Positions 25,766 through 36,619 of a stretch of DNA of 64,000 nucleotides are shown piece after piece; within the stretch, counting starts at the first letter, position 1, and the number at the start of each line of letters is the position of its first letter. Source of the DNA: Alphaproteobacteria bacterium (GTDB taxonomy: Bacteria > Pseudomonadota > Alphaproteobacteria > UBA7887); the NCBI GenBank assembly GCA_030739735.1, contig JASLYQ010000005.1:62001-126000 (forward strand), in the 5' to 3' direction. The notes beneath the pieces were generated by a model. That model worked only from the letters and a program-made list of their open reading frames with translations, searched no databases and had not been told where the DNA came from. The translations under genes and the position numbers were made by a program.

Positions 25766-26641
25766 ATGGCGCTAAAACCGTTGCAACGACAGTCGCTGAT
25801 TGGAAGTCTGCTGATCATGGGCTGCCTCCTGGTCGGTGGCTGTTCCGGGACAGAGCTTGCGGCCCATGTGGTCAAGGTCGGAACCAAGGCCGAAACTCAG
25901 GTCGGCGGCGGCGATGCTGATCGCTCGGTAAAGGTAGGTCGACCCTATACGATCAATGGCGTACGCTACGTGCCGCGTGTCGAGCCGGGTTACGATGAGA
26001 CCGGCCTAGCCTCGTGGTACGGCACAGATTTCCACGGCAAGCGCACGGCGAATGGCGAAATCTACAACATGAACGCGCTTACCGCCGCGCACAAGACGCT
26101 GCCGATGCCGAGCCGGGTGCGGGTGACCAATCTGGAAAACGGTCGCAGCCTAGAGTTGGTTGTCAATGACCGTGGCCCCTTCGTGCGCGGGCGCATCATC
26201 GATGTCTCGCGCCACGCCGCCGAAGTCCTTGGGTTTCGTCGCCAGGGTGTCGCTAAGGTCCGCGTGCAGATTCTCGGCTGGCCCGCAACGGAGGTCGCTA
26301 CCGCCTCACTATCACCGGCACCACCGCCGCCTGTCACTGCGCCGCATGAGCCAGAACGCAGCTTCTCCCTCATCTCGTCCGCCGTCGCCGCCGAGTTTGA
26401 GACCGTGAAAAATTCGCGCCTTTATGTCCAGGGCGGCGCCTTTACCCAACAAGATAACGCTGTCAAGCTGGGTGAGCGGCTATCTCCTTTCGGGCCCACC
26501 CTCATTACAGCACTCGAGACCAGCGGGCGTATTCTCTACCGCGTCCGTCTCGGGCCAATCTACAATCGCGATGCTGCCAAACACCTGCTCACTCAGGTCA
26601 TTGCTGCCGGTCACAGCGAGGCCCACATCGTCACCGACTAA
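25766..26641 (+). CDS. rlpA: Septal ring lytic transglycosylase RlpA, lipoprotein with SPOR domain
   Basis: This 291-residue protein has a lipobox in CLLVGGC followed by a double-psi beta-barrel RlpA domain (GLASWYGTDFHGKRTANGE, then LTAAHKTLPMPSRVRVTN and VVNDRGPFVRGRIIDVS). The aspartate in the last motif is the proposed catalytic residue of the family. A proline-rich linker leads to a C-terminal SPOR domain (RLYVQGGAFTQQDNAVKLGE) that binds denuded glycan at the division site. The start at 25766 follows TTGGAG and gives a proper lipoprotein signal; an earlier ATG at 25721 overlaps the previous gene. Confidence 0.92.
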   Translation: MALKPLQRQSLIGSLLIMGCLLVGGCSGTELAAHVVKVGTKAETQVGGGDADRSVKVGRPYTINGVRYVPRVEPGYDETGLASWYGTDFHGKRTANGEIYNMNALTAAHKTLPMPSRVRVTNLENGRSLELVVNDRGPFVRGRIIDVSRHAAEVLGFRRQGVAKVRVQILGWPATEVATASLSPAPPPPVTAPHEPERSFSLISSAVAAEFETVKNSRLYVQGGAFTQQDNAVKLGERLSPFGPTLITALETSGRILYRVRLGPIYNRDAAKHLLTQVIAAGHSEAHIVTD

Positions 26642-26682
26642 CCTATTCGCAAGCGCCGCATAGTGGTAGAACATCAGCCACG

Positions 26683-27813
26683 ATGAGTTTGCTGCGCACC
26701 ATCTATCTTTTCACCCTGCTCGCGTGGACCACAGCTGCGGCGGCCTTCGACACGACTGCGCGCGAGGCGCTGCTTATCGACTTCGACTCCGGCGCCGTTT
26801 TGCTCGAAAAGAACGCCGACGTGCCCATGCCGCCGGCTTCCATGAGCAAGCTGATGACCGTCTATATGGTTTTCGAACGCCTGGCCGAGGGTACGTTGAT
26901 GCCCACCGATACCATGCCGGTCAGCAAGAAAGCTTGGCAGATGGGCGGCTCCAGAACCTTCGTCGAGGTCGACACCGACGTGACCGTCGCTGACCTGTTG
27001 CGCGGCATCATCGTGCAATCGGGCAACGATGCCTGCATCGTCGTCGCGGAAGCGCTGGCTGGCAGCGAAGAGGCCTTTGCTTTAGCCATGACAGAGCGCG
27101 GCCAGGAAATCGGCCTCATGGACAGCGAGTTCACCAATGCCACCGGTTGGCCTCATACGGACCATTACATGACAGCCCGAGACCTGGCTTTTTTGACGAG
27201 GCTGATCATCAAGGAGTATCCAGAATATTTTTCGCTCTTCGCTGAAAAGTCCTTTACCTATAACGACATTGAGCAGAGCAATCGCAATCCGCTGCTCTAC
27301 AAGGATCTCGGCGCCGATGGCATGAAGACAGGCTATACGGAAGAGGCCGGCTTCGGCCTTACCGCAACGGCTAAGCGCGACGGCCGCCGCCTGATCCTGG
27401 TGCTGAACGGCCAGAAAAGCGCGCGGGCTCGGGCGCTTGAAGCAGAGCGCGTACTCAATTGGGGCTTCCGCGAGACCAAGAACTACGACCTGTTCGAGGC
27501 CGGCGACGAGGTAGAGCAGGCCGAAGTTTGGCTTGGCACGGAGCCACTCGTGCCGCTCGTCATCAAGGAGGATGTTGTCGTCACTCTGAACCGCGAGGCA
27601 CGCAAGAAGCTGACCGTCTGGGTGGAATATGATTCTCCCGTGCCGGCCCCGATCACCGAGGGAGATCTCATCGCACACCTGATGATCGAGGCGCCTGACA
27701 TGACCTCACAGCGAATCTCTCTTGCGGCGGCCCATGACGTGGACCAGCTCGACCTATTTGGTCGCCTGTTTTCGGCCATCGATTACATCGTTTTCGGCCC
27801 ACCCGCGCCATGA
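26683..27813 (+). CDS. dacA: D-alanyl-D-alanine carboxypeptidase (PBP5/6 type)
   Basis: This 376-residue penicillin-binding protein trims pentapeptide side chains in the periplasm. After a signal peptide (AAAAF) the three active-site motifs are intact: Ser53-x-x-Lys56 in PASMSKL, Ser113-Gly-Asn115 in VQSGNDA and Lys215-Thr-Gly in GMKTGYTEEAGFGLTA. The C-terminal PBP5 beta domain is followed by a moderately hydrophobic, amphipathic tail (FGRLFSAIDYIVFG) that could anchor it to the membrane. Its stop overlaps the tmk start (ATGA), joining cell-wall and DNA-synthesis genes in one transcript. Confidence 0.93.
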   Translation: MSLLRTIYLFTLLAWTTAAAAFDTTAREALLIDFDSGAVLLEKNADVPMPPASMSKLMTVYMVFERLAEGTLMPTDTMPVSKKAWQMGGSRTFVEVDTDVTVADLLRGIIVQSGNDACIVVAEALAGSEEAFALAMTERGQEIGLMDSEFTNATGWPHTDHYMTARDLAFLTRLIIKEYPEYFSLFAEKSFTYNDIEQSNRNPLLYKDLGADGMKTGYTEEAGFGLTATAKRDGRRLILVLNGQKSARARALEAERVLNWGFRETKNYDLFEAGDEVEQAEVWLGTEPLVPLVIKEDVVVTLNREARKKLTVWVEYDSPVPAPITEGDLIAHLMIEAPDMTSQRISLAAAHDVDQLDLFGRLFSAIDYIVFGPPAP

Positions 27814-28442
27814 CGACGGCCGCGGCGGGCCGCGGCCGCTTCATCACCTTCGAAGGCGGCGAGGGGACAGGCAAGTCAACTCAATGCGGCCGCCTTTCCG
27901 ATTGGCTTCAAGAGCAAGGCAAGGCCGTTCTTACCACACGCGAACCGGGTGGAACGCCGGCCGCCGAAGCGATCCGCTGCCTGCTGCTCGACGCCAATGC
28001 CGACCGTCTGGATGTCATGAGCGAGGCGCTGTTGCATTTCGCGGCACGCCGCGAACATGCGCACACGGTGATTGCGCCCGCCTTATCCGCCGGCACCTGG
28101 GTGCTGTGCGATCGCTTCACGGATTCCACCATGGCCTATCAGGGTCTCGCCATGGGGCTTGGTCGTCCTGTTATCGAGAGCCTGCACCGCCTTGCCGTCG
28201 GCACCCTGGTTCCCGACCTGACCCTGGTGCTAGATCTACCGGTGGTGGAGAGCCTGCCGCGGGCGCTTCGGCAAGGCGGCGACGATCGCTACGAAAGCCG
28301 CGATGTGGCGTTTCACGAGGCTTTGCGCCAAGCCTACCTGGACATTGCCGCGCGCGAGCCGGAACGGTGTATCGTCATCCATGCCGACGGTGACGAAGAG
28401 ACCGTGGCCACCGCAATTCAAAAATATATGCACGATGCTTGA
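27810..28442 (+). CDS. tmk: Thymidylate kinase
   Basis: This 210-residue kinase phosphorylates dTMP to dTDP. The P-loop is FEGGEGTGKSTQ near residue 14, and the nucleoside-binding motif appears as CDRFTDSTMAYQGLAMG. The LID region has RALRQGGDDRYESRD. Thymidylate kinase followed by holB is a common bacterial arrangement. Here the two genes overlap by eight bases and dacA precedes with a four-base overlap. Confidence 0.96.
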   Translation: MTTAAAGRGRFITFEGGEGTGKSTQCGRLSDWLQEQGKAVLTTREPGGTPAAEAIRCLLLDANADRLDVMSEALLHFAARREHAHTVIAPALSAGTWVLCDRFTDSTMAYQGLAMGLGRPVIESLHRLAVGTLVPDLTLVLDLPVVESLPRALRQGGDDRYESRDVAFHEALRQAYLDIAAREPERCIVIHADGDEETVATAIQKYMHDA

Positions 28443-29517
28443 GTGGGACACCCTGACGCCTCGGGCAAACCCGGACCTGCTTGGCCACGAGGCGGCCGAA
28501 AAGACCATGCGAGCAACCTTCGAATCCGACTGCCTTGCTCATGCCTGGCTGATCAGCGGTCCGCGAGGGGTGGGCAAGGCGACACTCGCCTTCCGCTTCG
28601 CCCGCTTTGTGCTGACCGGCGACGCAGCCCAGAACGAACTGCTCAGTGATGATAGCGCCGGTGGACTGTGGGTGGATCCCGAAGACCCCGTCTTTTCTCG
28701 TGTCGCTTCGGGTGGACACACGGACCTGCTTACCCTTGAGCGCGGCCGCGACACCAAAGGTAAGCAGCGTGGAGAAATTATCGTCGAGGACGCCCGCCGT
28801 CTCGGTGATTTCCTGTCGCTGACCGCCGGCGAGGGTGGCTGGCGCGTTGTCGTGATCGACGCCGCCGACGAACTCAACCGCAATGCGGCCAATGCGCTTC
28901 TCAAGCTTGTGGAGGAGCCGCCGCCGCGCGCGCTGCTGCTGCTCGTTTGCCACGTGCCAGGCCGCGTCAGCGCTACCTTGCGTAGCCGCTGCCGGCGCTT
29001 GGGTCTGGCGCCACTCAACAACGCGACGGTCGCCGATTTACTGCAGGGTTGGCAGCCCGGTCTTGACGCCGACGATGTCCACGGCCTCACGCATCTTGCC
29101 GAAGGCTCGCCGGGGCGCGCGCTGGCGCTAGCGGAAGCGGGCGGCATGGCGCTGTATCGCGAGCTTGTCGGCCTGATCGCCAGCGCCCCGGGGATCGACG
29201 CGCAAGCGCTGCACGGTTTCGGCGACAAGTTAGCGAGCCGCGGCAACGAGGATACCTTCGCCCAAGCCATGGCTCTGCTCAGCGGTTGGCTGGCCCGCCT
29301 GGTCGGTAGTGCCGCGCGCGGCGTCGCTTTCGTCGAGCTGGTGCCGGGCGAGGCTCGGACCGCCAAACGCCTGTTGGCGGCACGCGACCTTGATCAATGG
29401 CTGGAGCTGTGGGAAAAGGTCGGCGACCTCGCGGCGCGCGCCGGCCGCGTCAATCTCGACCGCAAGCAGATCGTACTGGGCGTTTTTACCGCGCTGGAAC
29501 GCAACGCGCGCGCCTGA
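28435..29517 (+). CDS. holB: DNA polymerase III subunit delta prime
   Basis: This 360-residue protein is the clamp-loader delta prime subunit. The AAA+ P-loop is present (HAWLISGPRGVGKATLAFRF), and the downstream motif VIDAADELNRNAANALLKLVEEPPPRALLLLV ends in the SRC sensor (TLRSRCRRL). The GKA form at the P-loop resembles that of other alphaproteobacterial delta primes. The ATG at 28435 overlaps tmk by eight bases and starts the homologous region; longer upstream frames are inside tmk. Confidence 0.94.
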   Translation: MLEWDTLTPRANPDLLGHEAAEKTMRATFESDCLAHAWLISGPRGVGKATLAFRFARFVLTGDAAQNELLSDDSAGGLWVDPEDPVFSRVASGGHTDLLTLERGRDTKGKQRGEIIVEDARRLGDFLSLTAGEGGWRVVVIDAADELNRNAANALLKLVEEPPPRALLLLVCHVPGRVSATLRSRCRRLGLAPLNNATVADLLQGWQPGLDADDVHGLTHLAEGSPGRALALAEAGGMALYRELVGLIASAPGIDAQALHGFGDKLASRGNEDTFAQAMALLSGWLARLVGSAARGVAFVELVPGEARTAKRLLAARDLDQWLELWEKVGDLAARAGRVNLDRKQIVLGVFTALERNARA

Positions 29518-29544
29518 CCGGTTACACAGCAGGAGAGCTCGCGC

Positions 29545-31095
29545 ATGCCGGGACCGACGGCCTATTACGTCACAACACCCATCTATTATGTCAACGACGT
29601 GCCCCATCTCGGGCACGCCTACACGACGATTGCCTGCGACGCGCTGTCGCGCTTCATGCGCCTTGACGGCCGCAAGGTCATGTTCCTGACTGGCACCGAC
29701 GAGCATGGCCAAAAGGTAGAGAAGTCCGCCGCTGCCGCGGGCGAAGACCCGCAGGTGTTTACCGACCGGGTGTCGCAGCATTTCCGTGATTTAACGGGCG
29801 TGCTCGGCTGCGCCAATGACGACTTCATCCGCACCACCGAGCCACGCCACGCTGCAGCCAGCCAGGCGATCTGGTCGGCGTTGGCCGCAGCCGGAGATAT
29901 CTATCTCAACAAGTACGACGGCTGGTACTCGGTGCGCGACGAGGCCTATTTCGCCGAACAAGAGCTCATCGAGGGCCCCGACGGCGAGAAGCTTACGCCG
30001 GCTGGCGCGCCGGTGGAGTGGGTCGAGGAGCCGAGTTATTTCTTCCGCTTGTCGCGCTGGCAAGAGCCGTTGCTGGCCCATTACGAGGCCAACCCGGATG
30101 CCATTCTGCCCGAGAGCCGACGCAACGAGGTGCTGAGCTTCATTCGCGGCGGCCTGCAGGATCTTTCGATCTCGCGCACTAGCTTCAAATGGGGCGTACC
30201 GGTGCCGGGCGATGACGAGCATATCATGTATGTCTGGCTCGACGCGCTAACCAACTATCTGACTGCCGTCGGCTATCCCGACACTGACGGCGAGGCCTAC
30301 AAGACCTTTTGGTCAGAGGTGCTGCATGTGGTCGGGAAAGACATCCTGCGCTTCCACGCGGTCTATTGGCCAGCATTCCTGATGTCCGCCGGCATGATGC
30401 CACCTAAGCGCGTCTTCGCTCACGGCTGGTGGACGGTCGAGAGTGAGAAAATGTCCAAAACCATCGGCAATGTCGTCGAGCCCTTCGACCTCGTCGCCAC
30501 CTATGGTCTCGATCAAGTGCGTTATTTCCTCTTGCGCGAAGTACCTTTCGGCAATGACGGCGATTTTTCGCGCGCGGCCATGATCCATAGAATAAATAGC
30601 GATTTAGCGAATGATTTCGGAAATTTGGCGCAACGTGTTCTGAGTATGATTCAAAAGAATTGCGACGCCGCCGTGCCTAATCCCGGAGCCTACAGCGGCG
30701 ACGACACGGCGTTTCTGGATAGTGCCAACTCATTGATCGCCGAGCTGCGACCGCTAATGGAGCGCCAGGCGCTCCACGCGGCGCTGGAAAGCCTTTGGGG
30801 CGTCGTTCGCGCCGCCAATTCCTATGTCGATCGCCAGGCACCCTGGACCCTGCGCAAAACCGATCCGAAACGCATGGCGACGGTACTCTATGTCCTGGCC
30901 GAGACCATCCGCCATCTGGCTATCTTGGTGCAGCCATTCATGCCGGACGCCGCCGGCAAGATGCTCGACCAGCTCGCCGTACCGGGCGACGCGCGAGATT
31001 TTTCCCATCTCGGCCCAGGCCATGCGTTACATGCCGGTGTCGCATTACCCAAGCCAGAAGGCGTGTTTCCTCGCATCGAAGCCGAGGCCGAGTGA
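29545..31095 (+). CDS. metG: Methionyl-tRNA synthetase, zinc-less type
   Basis: This 516-residue class I synthetase charges tRNA-Met. It has the HIGH equivalent HLGHAYTT, LTGTDEHGQK, and the KMSKS loop as SEKMSKTIGN. The connecting region lacks the CxxC knuckles of the E. coli form, giving the shorter metal-free subtype usual in alphaproteobacteria. There is no C-terminal tRNA-binding (Trbp111-like) domain. GGAGAG lies upstream of the ATG. The stop overlaps the tatD start by one base (TGATG). Confidence 0.95.
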   Translation: MPGPTAYYVTTPIYYVNDVPHLGHAYTTIACDALSRFMRLDGRKVMFLTGTDEHGQKVEKSAAAAGEDPQVFTDRVSQHFRDLTGVLGCANDDFIRTTEPRHAAASQAIWSALAAAGDIYLNKYDGWYSVRDEAYFAEQELIEGPDGEKLTPAGAPVEWVEEPSYFFRLSRWQEPLLAHYEANPDAILPESRRNEVLSFIRGGLQDLSISRTSFKWGVPVPGDDEHIMYVWLDALTNYLTAVGYPDTDGEAYKTFWSEVLHVVGKDILRFHAVYWPAFLMSAGMMPPKRVFAHGWWTVESEKMSKTIGNVVEPFDLVATYGLDQVRYFLLREVPFGNDGDFSRAAMIHRINSDLANDFGNLAQRVLSMIQKNCDAAVPNPGAYSGDDTAFLDSANSLIAELRPLMERQALHAALESLWGVVRAANSYVDRQAPWTLRKTDPKRMATVLYVLAETIRHLAILVQPFMPDAAGKMLDQLAVPGDARDFSHLGPGHALHAGVALPKPEGVFPRIEAEAE

Positions 31096-31886
31096 TGCTT
31101 GTAGATAGCCATTGCCATCTCGATTTTCCGGACTATGCAGACGATCTCGACAATGTGGTGGCGCAGGCGCGACAGGCTGGTGTCGGCGTGATCCAGACCA
31201 TCAGCACCCGCATGACCACCTTTCCCAAAGTGCTAGCGTTGGCAAAACGTTACGACGATATGTACTGCTCCGTCGGCGTGCATCCCCATAATGCGGGAGA
31301 CGAGGGCGACGTCACCAGCGCCGAACTGGTTGCGGCAATCAAACATGCCGAGGTCATCGGCATCGGCGAGACGGGACTCGATTACTATTACAAACACAGC
31401 CCGCGCGAAGCCCAACGGGCTAGCTTCCGCAGCCACATCGCAGCGGCACGCGAGAGCGGTCTGCCGCTGATCGTTCATAGTCGCAACGCCGACGAAGACA
31501 CTGCCGAGATTTTGCGCGACGAAGCCGGGAAGGGCGCCTTTTTTGGCCTCATCCATTGCTTCACCTCGGGGCGGGCACTGGCTGAGACGGCCTTGGCGCT
31601 TGGTATGAGCATCTCGATCTCGGGTATCGTGACCTTTCGCAACGCGCAGGCGTTGCGCAACATCGTGCGCGAAATCCCGCTCAACCGGCTGTTGATCGAG
31701 ACCGATGCACCATTTTTGGCGCCAGCGCCCAATCGTGGCCGCCGCAACGAACCCGCCTATGTCGCCCATACCGCAGCGGCGATCGCCGATTTGCTGGATG
31801 TCCCAACGGAACGCCTGGCCGAGGCGACAACGGCAAACTTTCATGCGCTATTTCGCGAGGCCCGTGCTGCCGTTGCAGCTGCCTGA
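31095..31886 (+). CDS. tatD: TatD family metal-dependent hydrolase (DNase)
   Basis: This 263-residue TIM-barrel hydrolase is probably a 3'-5' exonuclease acting on damaged or single-stranded DNA. Metal-site motifs are DSHCHLDF at the N-terminus, GIGETGLDYYY, IVHSRNADEDT, IHCFTSG and IETDAPFLAP. The start at 31095 shares a base with the metG stop. The tmk-holB-metG-tatD order is widely conserved, which supports the call. Confidence 0.94.
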   Translation: MLVDSHCHLDFPDYADDLDNVVAQARQAGVGVIQTISTRMTTFPKVLALAKRYDDMYCSVGVHPHNAGDEGDVTSAELVAAIKHAEVIGIGETGLDYYYKHSPREAQRASFRSHIAAARESGLPLIVHSRNADEDTAEILRDEAGKGAFFGLIHCFTSGRALAETALALGMSISISGIVTFRNAQALRNIVREIPLNRLLIETDAPFLAPAPNRGRRNEPAYVAHTAAAIADLLDVPTERLAEATTANFHALFREARAAVAAA

Positions 31887-31887
31887 G

Positions 31888-32181
31888 ATGGAACCGGAGC
31901 TGTTCAACGTACTATTGGGCGGAGCAATCCGCGATCCATTGTTGTGGATCATCGGCACCGTTTTCGGCTGGGATCAGAAGCGCCCAGCGCGATTGACACT
32001 GGCCTATCTCATAACCGCGGGAAGCCTGTGGGGTACCATCCGCGTTGCCGTTTATATTGGCTTCGGCGAGACTCTCGGGCTGCAATGGGCCACATTCGTC
32101 GTAGCCATTTGCGTCGTTTTAATGCTGGTCTTTGGCTTTATCGTGCGCGAAGCTCGCTGGTACTTTGCCAAACCACGATGA
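31888..32181 (+). CDS. Small integral membrane protein of unknown function
   Basis: This 97-residue protein begins one base after the tatD stop (MEPELFNVLLGGAIRDPLLW). It has about three hydrophobic segments: LLWIIGTVFGW, LAYLITAGSLWGTIRVAVYI and TFVVAICVVLMLVFGFIV. It ends in a basic tail. I do not recognise a family. Its tight spacing after tatD implies co-transcription, while the following mazG gene begins 22 bases later. Confidence 0.65.
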   Translation: MEPELFNVLLGGAIRDPLLWIIGTVFGWDQKRPARLTLAYLITAGSLWGTIRVAVYIGFGETLGLQWATFVVAICVVLMLVFGFIVREARWYFAKPR

Positions 32182-32203
32182 ATAATTTCCCATAATATAC
32201 ATT

Positions 32204-33022
32204 ATGCGACATTCCCAAATACCTAATCCCGGCCCGATCGAGCAGCTTTTAGCGATCATGGTCAAGTTACGGGATCCGGATGGCGGATGTCCTTGGGATA
32301 TTGAGCAAAATTTTTCTTCCATCGCCCCCCACACCATCGAGGAAGCCTACGAGGTCGCCGCAGCAATTGCAGAGAACGATATGCCAGGGCTTGCGGACGA
32401 GCTCGGCGATCTGCTGTTTCAGATTGTTTTCTACGCCCAGATGGCGGCCGAAGACGGCGCCTTTGATTTTGCCACAGTTGTCGGTGCCGTGATCGAAAAA
32501 ATGCTGAGAAGGCATCCTCATGTATTCGGCAATGCCGATATCACCACATCTGCGGCACAGACACGTTCCTGGGAAACCCTAAAAGCCAAAGAGCGCGCTG
32601 CCAAGGCCTCCGATGGCGATATTAGCGCCCTGGCCGGGGTGGCTCGCGCCCTGCCCGCCTTATCGCGAGCGGTAAAGCTGCAGAAACGCGCTGCGCGCGT
32701 CGGCTTCGATTGGTCAGGTTTGGGCCCGGTGCTCGACAAGCTGCGCGAAGAACTTGTGGAATTAGAAGCGGAAGTGGCCGAGGACGATGCGTTACCTGAG
32801 CGCTTGGTAGAGGAAGTGGGCGACCTCTTGTTCGTCTGTGCGAACATCGCCCGACACACCGGTGTCGATGCAGAAGCCGCCTTGCGCGGTGCCAACAACA
32901 AGTTCGAGAGTCGCTTTCGGCGCATCGAAGCCTTCCTGGCAGAAGCCGGCAAGCAGGCCGAAGATTCGTCGCTTGCCGAGCTTGACACGCTCTGGGATCG
33001 CGCCAAAGATGAGGAAAGCTGA
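32204..33022 (+). CDS. mazG: Nucleoside triphosphate pyrophosphohydrolase MazG
   Basis: This 272-residue protein hydrolyses nucleoside triphosphates to monophosphates and can lower ppGpp or remove damaged nucleotides. Two MazG domains are present. The first has DGGCPWDIEQNFSSIAPHTI and EEAYEVAAAI with the metal motif DELGDLLFQIVFYAQMA. The second has LREELVELEAEVAED and EEVGDLLFVCANIARH. In many alphaproteobacteria mazG lies just after hflX; here hflX is broken and lies 4 kb away on the other strand, so this neighbourhood has been rearranged. Confidence 0.95.
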   Translation: MRHSQIPNPGPIEQLLAIMVKLRDPDGGCPWDIEQNFSSIAPHTIEEAYEVAAAIAENDMPGLADELGDLLFQIVFYAQMAAEDGAFDFATVVGAVIEKMLRRHPHVFGNADITTSAAQTRSWETLKAKERAAKASDGDISALAGVARALPALSRAVKLQKRAARVGFDWSGLGPVLDKLREELVELEAEVAEDDALPERLVEEVGDLLFVCANIARHTGVDAEAALRGANNKFESRFRRIEAFLAEAGKQAEDSSLAELDTLWDRAKDEES

Positions 33023-33377
33023 TAAGCGCGTTATCGTGACACCTATCTGGTCGTCGAAACTCGCATTCCCGAGATGATCATCTAATTTAACGACTGCGTA
33101 CCCGGGCGAACAGGTGAAATGGATCGCCTGCGGAAGAAGCAAAATACGCCAATGCATCAGGGAATGAAGACATGGTCTTCGAGTCATTGCCCGACTGGGA
33201 CAAGCCGCAGCTCACGTTCTCCGGAAACATCACAATCGACTGATGCCAGAGGTTGCGGCTGAAGCTTAACTTAATTTCCTCGTCTACGGACTTCGCCACT
33301 AAGCCCAGCGTGAGCACTTCGTTGGCGACGCGCCGCTGCCCGACGACGCGGTGGCGCGGCTAACAGAGGCTGACGCA
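33023..33377. other. Gene-free region with no recognisable content
   Basis: These 355 bases lie between convergent mazG and the hydroxyacid dehydrogenase gene. Several interrupted frames exist on both strands (for example a plus-strand frame reading RYRDTYLVVETRIPEMII before a stop). They may be gene debris, but none resembles a family I know. No terminator hairpin with a T-tract is visible. Confidence 0.4.
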
Positions 33378-34247
33378 TCAGTCATGAGCCAGGAGATGGA
33401 TGAGGCTGGAGGTGTCCCAGCGACCACCATCGCGAGCCTGGACCTGGGCGTAGAACTGGTCCACCAGCGCCGTCATGGGCAGGCGGGCACCATTGCGCCC
33501 CGCCTCTTCTAACGCAATCTTTAAGTCTTTTCGCATCCAATTGACAGCAAATCCAAATTCAAATTCATCACGCACCATAGTGCTGGCTCGATTCTCCATC
33601 TGCCAGGAGCCCGCCGCACCCTTCGAAATAACGTCCTTGACAAGTTCACCGTCGAGCCCCGCCTTGGTCGCAAAGTTAAACGCCTCTGCCAAGCCCTGTA
33701 GCACGCCGGCTATGCAAATCTGGTTGACCATCTTGGTGAGTTGACCGCTGCCGACCGGACCCATCAGGGTGACAGCGCGGCTGAAGGCATCCATGATAGG
33801 CCACGCGATCGCAAAGGTCGCATCATCGCCGCCGACCATAACCGTGAGCACGCCGTTCTCCGCCCCCGCCTGGCCGCCCGAAACTGGTGCATCCAGAAAG
33901 CCCACACCCTCCGCCACTGCGGCCTCGGCGACCTCGCGGGCGAGGTCTCCGGAATCGGTGGTGTGATCGATCAGAATAGCGCCCGAGGCTATGCCGGCGA
34001 GAATACCGTCATCGCCGTAGGTGACGCTGCGCACGTCGTCATCGTTGCCAACACACATGAAGACGATCTCGCGCCCTGCCGCCGCTGCCGCAGGCGTCGG
34101 TGCGCTAGCGCCACCATGCTCGGTGACCCAGCCCTCGGCCTTGGATGCCGTGCGATTGTAGACCACCACGTCGTGGCCCGCCTTGGCAAGATGACCCGCC
34201 ATCGGATACCCCATCACGCCTAGACCAACGAAGGCGACTTTCGCCAT
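33378..34247 (-). CDS. NAD(P)-dependent beta-hydroxyacid dehydrogenase (3-hydroxyisobutyrate dehydrogenase family)
   Basis: This 289-residue oxidoreductase has the Rossmann motif VGLGVMGYPMAGHLAKAGHD, the substrate signature FLDAPVSGGQAGAENGVLTV and the catalytic lysine in GQLTKMVNQIC. It is related to 3-hydroxyisobutyrate dehydrogenase and tartronate semialdehyde reductase; sequence alone does not separate them. The start at 34247 follows GGAG and gives the canonical N-terminus. The open frame continues upstream to 34472, but that part translates the groEL repeat and terminator backwards. The groEL terminator separates it from groESL, so it needs its own promoter. Confidence 0.9.
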   Translation of the reverse strand: MAKVAFVGLGVMGYPMAGHLAKAGHDVVVYNRTASKAEGWVTEHGGASAPTPAAAAAGREIVFMCVGNDDDVRSVTYGDDGILAGIASGAILIDHTTDSGDLAREVAEAAVAEGVGFLDAPVSGGQAGAENGVLTVMVGGDDATFAIAWPIMDAFSRAVTLMGPVGSGQLTKMVNQICIAGVLQGLAEAFNFATKAGLDGELVKDVISKGAAGSWQMENRASTMVRDEFEFGFAVNWMRKDLKIALEEAGRNGARLPMTALVDQFYAQVQARDGGRWDTSSLIHLLAHD

Positions 34248-34302
34248 TTTCCCGTACTCCTGCCCTGTCTGAGAATGGGCCGCATATACCCCACGCGTAG
34301 CC

Positions 34303-34344
34303 AAAAGAAAAGCGGCCGCACCCCGACAGCAGGGTACGGCCGCT
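34303..34344 (-). terminator. Rho-independent terminator of groES-groEL
   Basis: On the minus strand, 22 bases after the groEL stop, AGCGGCCG (34344-34337) pairs perfectly with CGGCCGCT (34318-34311) across an 18-base loop. TTTTCTTTT follows directly. The eight-pair GC-rich stem with a T-run is a textbook intrinsic terminator and isolates groESL from the dehydrogenase gene downstream. Confidence 0.88.
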
Positions 34345-34365
34345 CCAAGCGTACGCAGCTCTGCC

Positions 34366-36334
<1,969 letters not shown>

Positions 36335-36377
36335 GAGTCCTTCTCCCTCGCTTGCGCGTCTCATCGGCGAACACGAT

Positions 36378-36404
36378 TTGGCACTGTCGCGACAAGACTG
36401 CCAA
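36378..36404 (-). promoter_or_regulatory. CIRCE-like operator upstream of groES
   Basis: TTGGCACTG, nine bases, GACTGCCAA: the exact 9-9-9 layout of the CIRCE element (TTAGCACTC-N9-GAGTGCTAA), with 14 of 18 arm positions matching the consensus. It lies 43 bases before the groES start, where HrcA-type repressors act. The arms are degenerate but keep the six outer complementary bases (TTGGCA/TGCCAA). No hrcA gene is in the window. Confidence 0.7.
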
Positions 36405-36619
36405 TAGCCGTCGCCGGGATATATGTAGGGCAACCGGTGCTGTCAAGCAGCGGAAGGGATCGCCTCGCTCGATTGCGGGTAAATTCTGCTGCAATAGTCG
36501 AGGCGATGAGCAAAACGGGCAAGATTGGCACGCTCCAAAACTTCCCTGGACTGGGCCGACATTTCGTCATCACGGGGGGGTCATATCCTCAGCATATTAG
36601 TTAGAGACAGGCTAGGGTA

